NCBI GenBank assembly: GCA_029268225.1 | Contig: JAJUGJ010000005.1 | Coordinates: 1 to 64,000, forward strand | Direction: 5' to 3' | Source: Burkholderiales bacterium | GTDB taxonomy: Bacteria; Pseudomonadota; Gammaproteobacteria; Burkholderiales; Burkholderiaceae_C | Length of the DNA stretch: 64,000 bases | Translations under genes and position numbers: made by a program | Shown: in pieces, positions 57,796 to 64,000 of the stretch | Position numbering within the stretch: the first letter of the stretch is position 1 | Layout of the letters: every line of letters begins with the position of its first letter | Notes under the pieces: model-generated | Told to the model about the DNA's origin: nothing | The model's database searches: none | Seen by the model: only the letters and a program-made list of their open reading frames with translations

Positions 57796-57815
57796 ACGGT
57801 AATTCAAATTACCGT
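57796..57815. promoter_or_regulatory. Operator 2 in front of the beta-oxidation operon
   Basis: ACGGTAATT-CA-AATTACCGT is a perfect 9-bp inverted repeat, 63 bases before the acyl-CoA dehydrogenase start. It shares the core GGTAATTCAnnTTACC with operator 1, the strongest in-window evidence that the TetR protein controls this operon. Confidence 0.72.
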
Positions 57816-57877
57816 CAAGGGCCTGAAGGGAAGGCGTCGCGTCAAGCGGTCCACGCAGCTTTTCCTGAGGAGACCTC

Positions 57878-59032
57878 ATGCCCATTCAGAACTTCGAATC
57901 CACCTGGATGACCGACGAGCACAAGATGCTGCTGGAGTCGGCCACACGCTTCTTCAAAGAACAGTGGGGTCCGAAGGACGAAGCCTGGCGCGCCCAGGGC
58001 ATGATGGACCGCGAAGCCTGGCGCGAAGCCGGCGCCAACGGCTTCCTGTGCGCCTCCATGCCTGAAGAGTACGGCGGCGCCGGTGGCGACTTCGGCCACG
58101 AAGCCGCCCTGATCCTGGCCCAGGCCGCAGCCGGTCAGGCCGGCTTCGGTGGCTCGCTGCACTCGGGCATCGTTGCCCCCTACATCCTTCATTACGGCAC
58201 CGAAGAGCAGAAAAAGCGCTGGCTGCCCAAGATGGCCACCGGCGAGCTGATCGGCGCCATCGCCATGACCGAGCCCGGCACCGGCTCCGACCTGCAGGGC
58301 GTGCGCACCTCGGCTGTGCTGGAGGGTGACACCTACAAGATCAACGGCAGCAAGACCTTCATCACCAACGGCCAGCTCGCCAACCTCATCGTCGTCGTCT
58401 GCAAGACCGACAAGACCAAGGGCGCGCAAGGCATCTCGCTGCTGGTGGTCGAGACCGACGAGGTCACCGGCTTCCGCCGCGGCCGCAACCTCGACAAGAT
58501 CGGCATGGACGCGCAGGACACCTCCGAGCTGTTCTTCGATGACGTGGTCGTGCCCAAGGAGAACCTGCTGGGTCTGCAAGAAGGCATGGGCTTCTTCCAG
58601 CTGATGCAGGAGCTGCCGCAAGAGCGCCTGATCGTCGCCGTGGGCGGCGTGGGCGCGATGGAGCTGGCCATGCAGGAAACCCTGGCCTACACCAAGGACC
58701 GTCAGGCCTTCGGCAAGCCCATCTTCAACTTCCAGAACACCCGCTTCACGCTGGCCGAATGCCAGGCCCTCCTGATGGCCTCGCGCGCCATGGTGGACGC
58801 GGCCATGGTGTCTCACCTCAAGGGGGAGCTGGGCGTCGAGCGTGCCGCGCTGCTCAAGTACTGGATCACCGACCAGCAGTGCAAGCTGATCGACGAATGC
58901 TTGCAGCTCTTTGGCGGCTACGGCTACATGAAGGAATACGTGATCGCCCGCCTGTACGCCGACGCCCGCGTGCAGCGCATCTACGGCGGCACCAACGAAA
59001 TCATGAAGGAACTCGCCTCTCGCTTCCTCTGA
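57878..59032 (+). CDS. Acyl-CoA dehydrogenase, long-chain type
   Basis: 384 residues with a GAGGAG ribosome-binding site upstream. Blocks: AIAMTEPGTGSDLQGVRTSA, ITNGQLANLIVVVCKTD, DKIGMDAQDTSELFFDDVVV, LFGGYGYMKEYVIARLYADA and RIYGGTNEIMKELASR. The C-terminal YGGTNEI and the Glu in LPQERLIVAV match long-chain acyl-CoA dehydrogenases. It does the first oxidation of beta-oxidation and passes electrons to ETF (etfBA lie at the left end of the window). Confidence 0.93.
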   Translation: MPIQNFESTWMTDEHKMLLESATRFFKEQWGPKDEAWRAQGMMDREAWREAGANGFLCASMPEEYGGAGGDFGHEAALILAQAAAGQAGFGGSLHSGIVAPYILHYGTEEQKKRWLPKMATGELIGAIAMTEPGTGSDLQGVRTSAVLEGDTYKINGSKTFITNGQLANLIVVVCKTDKTKGAQGISLLVVETDEVTGFRRGRNLDKIGMDAQDTSELFFDDVVVPKENLLGLQEGMGFFQLMQELPQERLIVAVGGVGAMELAMQETLAYTKDRQAFGKPIFNFQNTRFTLAECQALLMASRAMVDAAMVSHLKGELGVERAALLKYWITDQQCKLIDECLQLFGGYGYMKEYVIARLYADARVQRIYGGTNEIMKELASRFL

Positions 59033-59062
59033 ACGGTGCATCCGCGAGCTGCGCGGGGCGAT

Positions 59063-59117
59063 CCTGCGTTGGCGATGCTCGCCGTACGGCTTGTACGGCT
59101 GCGCTTCTCAACGCAGG
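59063..59117. repeat. Nested inverted repeat between acyl-CoA dehydrogenase and thiolase genes
   Basis: CCTGCGTTG (59063-59071) pairs with CAACGCAGG (59109-59117), enclosing a second inverted repeat GCCGTAC (59081-59087) and GTACGGC (59093-59099). The 55 bases could fold into one long hairpin in the operon message. It looks like a REP-type intergenic element; no T run follows, so it is not a standard terminator. The surrounding 163-base gap holds no gene. Confidence 0.55.
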
Positions 59118-59195
59118 CTCACTCCCGCTCGCTGACGCGGCTGCATCCGTTCGAAAGACCGAGCCGAGTCCGAATCCCATTGCGAAGGAATGTTC

Positions 59196-60401
<1,206 letters not shown>

Positions 60402-60418
60402 TCAGGAGGCCACCTAAT

Positions 60419-62566
60419 ATGAGCCAACAAGCCTTCACCCTGGACATCGATGCCGACGGCATCGGCCTGGTCACCATCGACATGCCCGGCCGGGCCATGA
60501 ACGTGCTGAACCCGACGCTGACTGCGCCCTTCGCCGAACTCGTCCAGCGCCTGGAAACCGACGCCGCCCTCAAGGGCCTCGTCATCACGTCGGGCAAGTC
60601 CACCTTCATCGTCGGTGCCGACATCGACCAGCTCACGCAGATCACCTCGGCCGACGAGGCCTACGAACTGTGCGAAAGCCTCAAGGGCATGCTGCGCCGC
60701 ATGGAAAAGTGCGGCAAGCCGGTCGTCGCGGCCCTCAATGGCACCGCCCTCGGCGGCGGCCTGGAGCTGGCCCTGGCCTGCCACGCCCGCATCGCCCTCA
60801 ATGATCCGAAGCTCAAGCTCGGTCTGCCTGAAGTCAAGCTGGGCCTGCTGCCCGGTGGCGGCGGCACTCAGCGCGTGCCACGCCTCATCGGTATCCAGAA
60901 GAGCCTGGAGCTCATCACCCAGGGCAAGGAGCTGACCGCCGCCAAGGCCAAGGACATGGGCCTGGTCACCGACATCGCAGGCTCACGCGATGAGCTCATT
61001 GCCAAGGCCAAGGCCTGGTGCCTGGCCAACCCCAAGGCCGCCGCACCGTGGGACACCAAGGGCTTCCGCATCCCAGGTGGCGACAGCAAGAGCCCGGCCG
61101 TGGTGCAGGTGCTGGCCATTGCCCCGTCCATGGCCAACGCCAAGGCGCACGGCAACTACCCGGCGCTCACCCACATCATGAGCTGCCTGTTCGAGGGCTG
61201 CCTGCTCGACTTCGATGCCGCCTCGCAGGTCGAGTCGCGCTACTTCGCCGCCTGCGTCGTTTCGCAGGTCTCGAAGAACATGATCGGCACGCTGTGGCAC
61301 CAGCTCAACGCCATCAAGAAAGGCCAGTCGCGTCCCAAAGGCATTCCTGAATCCAAGGTGAAGAAGGTGGGCATCCTGGGCGCCGGCATGATGGGCGCGG
61401 GCATCGCCTACGTGTCGGCCAAGGCCGGCATCGACGTTGTGCTGCTCGACACCACGCAAGAGAACGCCGACAAAGGCAAGGCCTATTCGCAAGGCATCCT
61501 GGACAAGGCGATCTCGCGCGGCCGCAGCACGGCCGAGAAGCGCGATGCGCTGCTGGCCCGCATCCAGACCACCACCTCGTACGATGACCTCAAGGGCTGC
61601 GACCTCGTGATCGAAGCGGTGTTCGAAGACCGCGACATCAAGGCCGCCTGCACACAGAAGACCGAAGCCGTCATCGCCGCGGACGCCGTGTTCGCGTCCA
61701 ACACCTCGACGCTGCCCATCACCGGCCTGGCCAAGGCCAGTGTGCGTCCCGCCAACTTCATCGGCCTGCACTTCTTCTCGCCGGTCGACAAGATGCCGCT
61801 GGTCGAGATCATCGTCGGCGCCGAGACCTCGGACGAGACCCTGGCGCGTGGCTTCGACTACGTGCTGCAGATCGGCAAGACCCCCATCGTGGTCAACGAC
61901 AAGCGCGGCTTCTACACCTCGCGCGTGTTCGCCACCTATGTGATGGAAGGCCTGGCCATGGTGGCCGAGGGCGTGCATCCGCGCTCCGTCGAGGTCGCAG
62001 GCCTGAAAGCCGGCATGCCCATGCCGCCGCTGGCCCTGCAAGACGAGGTGTCGCTGAGCCTGTCGCTGCACATCTCGGCCCAGACCCGCAAGGACCTGGC
62101 CGCCGAAGGCATCGCCTACCCGGCGCATCCCGGTGAGGCCGTGCTGCAAGAGGTGTGTGGCTTGCGGGGCCGCGTCGGCAAGAAGAGCGGCCAGGGCCTG
62201 TACGACTACCAGGGCAAGGACAAGACCCTGTGGCCCGGTCTGCTGGAGATCTATCCGCCCAAGGCCGAACAGCCCAGCCAGCAGGAGATCATCGACCGCC
62301 TGATGTTCATCCAAGCCAACGAAGCCGCACGTTGCTATGAAGAGAAGGTCGTGCGTTCGGTGTCCGACACCAACATCGGCTCGATCTTCGGCTGGGGCTT
62401 CGCCCCCCACCAGGGCGGGGCACTGCAGTTCATCAACGCGATGGGCGCGCAGGCCTTCGTTGCCCGTTCGCGTGAACTGGCACAGCGCCATGGCGCCCGC
62501 TTCGAGCCCGCCGCCATCGTGGTGAAGATGGCGCAAGAAGGCGGCCGCTTCGAGGACGTGGCGTGA
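60419..62566 (+). CDS. fadB: Multifunctional enoyl-CoA hydratase/3-hydroxyacyl-CoA dehydrogenase (FadB-like)
   Basis: 715 residues from ATG 60419, with an AGGAGG ribosome-binding site. The N-terminal crotonase domain (1 to about 290) has both catalytic Glu residues, in [15 protein letters not shown] and [12 protein letters not shown]. The NAD-binding domain starts near 315 with [20 protein letters not shown], and the 3-hydroxyacyl-CoA dehydrogenase pair [15 protein letters not shown] is present. It hydrates enoyl-CoA and oxidises the product to 3-ketoacyl-CoA for the preceding thiolase. Confidence 0.95.
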   Translation: MSQQAFTLDIDADGIGLVTIDMPGRAMNVLNPTLTAPFAELVQRLETDAALKGLVITSGKSTFIVGADIDQLTQITSADEAYELCESLKGMLRRMEKCGKPVVAALNGTALGGGLELALACHARIALNDPKLKLGLPEVKLGLLPGGGGTQRVPRLIGIQKSLELITQGKELTAAKAKDMGLVTDIAGSRDELIAKAKAWCLANPKAAAPWDTKGFRIPGGDSKSPAVVQVLAIAPSMANAKAHGNYPALTHIMSCLFEGCLLDFDAASQVESRYFAACVVSQVSKNMIGTLWHQLNAIKKGQSRPKGIPESKVKKVGILGAGMMGAGIAYVSAKAGIDVVLLDTTQENADKGKAYSQGILDKAISRGRSTAEKRDALLARIQTTTSYDDLKGCDLVIEAVFEDRDIKAACTQKTEAVIAADAVFASNTSTLPITGLAKASVRPANFIGLHFFSPVDKMPLVEIIVGAETSDETLARGFDYVLQIGKTPIVVNDKRGFYTSRVFATYVMEGLAMVAEGVHPRSVEVAGLKAGMPMPPLALQDEVSLSLSLHISAQTRKDLAAEGIAYPAHPGEAVLQEVCGLRGRVGKKSGQGLYDYQGKDKTLWPGLLEIYPPKAEQPSQQEIIDRLMFIQANEAARCYEEKVVRSVSDTNIGSIFGWGFAPHQGGALQFINAMGAQAFVARSRELAQRHGARFEPAAIVVKMAQEGGRFEDVA

Positions 62567-63636
62567 CGAATGCCCGCACCGATGCGCCCAGCCTGCCCGT
62601 GGGCACCGGCCTGAACGGGCTGTTGAGCGGCTTGCGCGTGATCGACCTCACGCGCAACCTGCCCGGCCCGTTCAGCACCCGCATGCTGGCCGACCTGGGG
62701 GCCGACATCCACAAGGTCGAGCCGCCGGAGGGTGACCCGGCCCGTGCACTGGGCTCGCTGTTTGAGAGCCTGAACCACGGCAAGAACTGCCAACGCATCG
62801 ACTTTCGGCAGGCCGACGATCTGGCGCAGTTGCGCGACTGGCTGGCCACCGCCGATGTCATGGTCGACAGCTTCCGTCCCGGGGTCCTGGCGGCCATGGG
62901 CCTGGACGCGGCGACCTTGCACGCCCGCAACCCGCGTCTGGTCATGGTGTCCATCACCGGCTACGGCCAGACCGGCCCGTGGGCCAACAAGGCCGGCCAC
63001 GACCTCAACTTCATGGCCCTGTCGGGCGTCCTCGATCAGATGCGTGCGCCCGATGGCAGCCTGGCGCAGTCCAATGTGCAGTGGGGCGATCTGGCCGGCG
63101 GCAGCGCCATGGCCACCATCGCCATCCTGTCGGCCGTGTTCTCTGCCCAGCGGACGGGCGAGGGCCGCCACATCGACGTCAGCATGACGCATGGCCTGCA
63201 CGCGCACCTGGTCATGCCCCGTTCCACGGCAGCCCTGCTGGCCCCCATGCTGGGACACCGCCCCGGCGCTGGGGAAGACATGCTCAACGGCGGACTGCCC
63301 TGCTACAGCCTGTATCGCACGGCCGACGACCGCCACCTGGCCGTGGGGGCGCTGGAACACAAGTTCTGGCGAGCCGCCTGCGAGGTGTTTGGCCGCCCCG
63401 ACTGGATCGATCGCCACTGGCAGCGCGGTGCCTTCCCCGGCACACCGGATGCGCAGGCCTTGCGTGACGAGGTGGCGGCACTGGTGGCTTCCCAGCCCCT
63501 GGCCGTCTGGGCCGAACGTTTCGCAGACGCAGATGCCTGCGTGACGCCTGTGCTGACCCTGGCCGAAGCCGAGGCCCACCCCTTGTTCGCTGGCGATGCC
63601 AGCGTCCAGCCCTGGCACATGGTGCCCAGCGCCTGA
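62563..63636 (+). CDS. CaiB/BaiF family, alpha-methylacyl-CoA racemase-like
   Basis: 357 residues from GTG 62563, which overlaps the preceding stop (GTGA). The fold opens GLRVIDLTRNLPGPFSTRML. The racemase catalytic set can be aligned: His146 in AGHDLNFMALSG, Asp176 in QWGDLAGGSA and Glu265 in AVGALEHKF. His and Glu at these places mark alpha-methylacyl-CoA racemase rather than CoA-transferase members. It would interconvert 2-methyl-branched acyl-CoA epimers so they can enter beta-oxidation. A CoA-transferase role is the alternative. Confidence 0.85.
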   Translation: MTNARTDAPSLPVGTGLNGLLSGLRVIDLTRNLPGPFSTRMLADLGADIHKVEPPEGDPARALGSLFESLNHGKNCQRIDFRQADDLAQLRDWLATADVMVDSFRPGVLAAMGLDAATLHARNPRLVMVSITGYGQTGPWANKAGHDLNFMALSGVLDQMRAPDGSLAQSNVQWGDLAGGSAMATIAILSAVFSAQRTGEGRHIDVSMTHGLHAHLVMPRSTAALLAPMLGHRPGAGEDMLNGGLPCYSLYRTADDRHLAVGALEHKFWRAACEVFGRPDWIDRHWQRGAFPGTPDAQALRDEVAALVASQPLAVWAERFADADACVTPVLTLAEAEAHPLFAGDASVQPWHMVPSA

Positions 63637-63738
63637 GGCCGCGTTACCGGCCGTTGCACATTCACCCCATCAGGGGGGCGTCCCCGCGCAGCCCCCCCTC
63701 CTAGACTCCCTGGCAAACGAATTTCACCCAGGGACACC

Positions 63739-64000
63739 ATGATTCTGTCGGGCCGACCCGGTCAACTGACCGGCATGCCGGAGCTGCCGCCATTGCCATC
63801 CTCCGCTGTGCCGCTGTGGCAGGCGCTGGTGGCGGCTTGGCACACCGACACCCGTCTCTATCACCTGGCCTCGGCCAGCCGCGAGCGTCCGCTGCCCGCC
63901 GACCTTATGGTCGAGAGCTTCGTCCTGCACGATGCGGTCTCCGAGCCCTTTGCGCTCTACCTCAACACCCTGGTGCTCGACGCCCAGGTCGAGCTGAAAC
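63739..64000 (+). CDS. vgrG: Type VI secretion tip protein VgrG, N-terminal part (partial)
   Basis: The frame is open from ATG 63739 to the window end (87 codons). The text TRLYHLASASRERPLPADLM followed by VESFVLHDAVSEPFALYLNT matches the start of VgrG proteins, which form the puncturing spike of the type VI secretion machine. A GGGA ribosome-binding site lies close upstream. The 102-base gap before it holds a G-rich/C-rich inverted repeat (63673-63697) but no clear terminator. Confidence 0.82.
   Translation, partial: MILSGRPGQLTGMPELPPLPSSAVPLWQALVAAWHTDTRLYHLASASRERPLPADLMVESFVLHDAVSEPFALYLNTLVLDAQVELK

Noticed and set aside
63160-63230. Asp-to-His change in the MTHG segment of the CaiB/BaiF protein as loss of the catalytic Asp
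   Set aside because: Working through formyl-CoA transferase numbering, the nucleophilic Asp is in the GD(S/F)xxG segment, which is intact here as Asp176 in QWGDLAGG. The MTHG position is not catalytic.
63673-63697. GGGGGGC/GCCCCCC inverted repeat as a terminator after the racemase-like gene
   Set aside because: Only 7 bp with an 11-base loop and no T run; may be chance in GC-rich sequence.

Overview
The window reads as chromosomal DNA of a GC-rich betaproteobacterium, most likely Burkholderiales (Comamonadaceae-like). The basis is a nudJ-mnmA pair, a FimV-type protein, split pntAA/pntAB/pntB genes, many GGDEF proteins, and numerous acyl-CoA and ABC-transport genes with uniform composition. 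This placement is inference. Genes are tightly packed. No rRNA, tRNA, CRISPR array, insertion sequence or phage gene was seen, and no gene-free gap exceeds 300 bases.

Layout: (1) 1-6.7 kb, the 3' end of glutaryl-CoA dehydrogenase, etfBA and a LivHMGFK transporter. (2) 6.8-12.1 kb, glycerol use (glpR-glpK on minus, glpD on plus) with a FimV-like gene inserted. (3) 12.1-22 kb, an SDR enzyme, a double hot-dog thioesterase, a decayed chemoreceptor pseudogene, PIN-mnmA-nudJ, a TetR regulator, a PAS-GGDEF-EAL protein and an Aer-type receptor. (4) 22.1-25.5 kb, pntAA-panD-pntAB-pntB, with aspartate decarboxylase inside the transhydrogenase operon. (5) 25.6-27.2 kb, an unrecognised membrane protein.

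(6) 27.3-41.3 kb is the most striking region: two convergent arms for nitrogen assimilation. The plus arm carries a NitT/TauT-type ABC transporter, a creatininase-family protein, a GlnT-type glutamine synthetase and a NikR-like regulator with altered metal ligands. The minus arm carries two DUF1989 proteins, a 'urea' carboxylase and allophanate hydrolase. The minus arm is preceded by a clear guanidine-I (ykkC) riboswitch, so the pathway is best read as guanidine assimilation: guanidine to carboxyguanidine to allophanate to ammonia. Both arms begin with sigma-54-type -24/-12 promoters and have upstream NtrC-like dyads, suggesting a nitrogen-limitation gate plus, on one arm, a guanidine gate.

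(7) 41.5-44.3 kb, a small unknown protein and two overlapping membrane GGEEF proteins. (8) 44.4-51.7 kb, a five-gene operon in the order atuC-atuD-atuE-atuF plus a BKACE (DUF849) enzyme, next to a divergent MerR regulator and a perfect palindrome. It looks like acyclic-terpene (geranyl/citronellyl-CoA) catabolism rather than leucine catabolism. (9) 51.7-56.9 kb, a GAF protein with a degenerate GGDEF domain, PhnA-like protein, RhlE helicase, a DUF4394 protein and an ECF sigma/anti-sigma pair. (10) 57-63.6 kb, a TetR regulator and a divergent beta-oxidation operon (acyl-CoA dehydrogenase, thiolase, FadB-like, alpha-methylacyl-CoA racemase-like) sharing a matching operator. (11) From 63.7 kb, the start of a VgrG gene running off the end.
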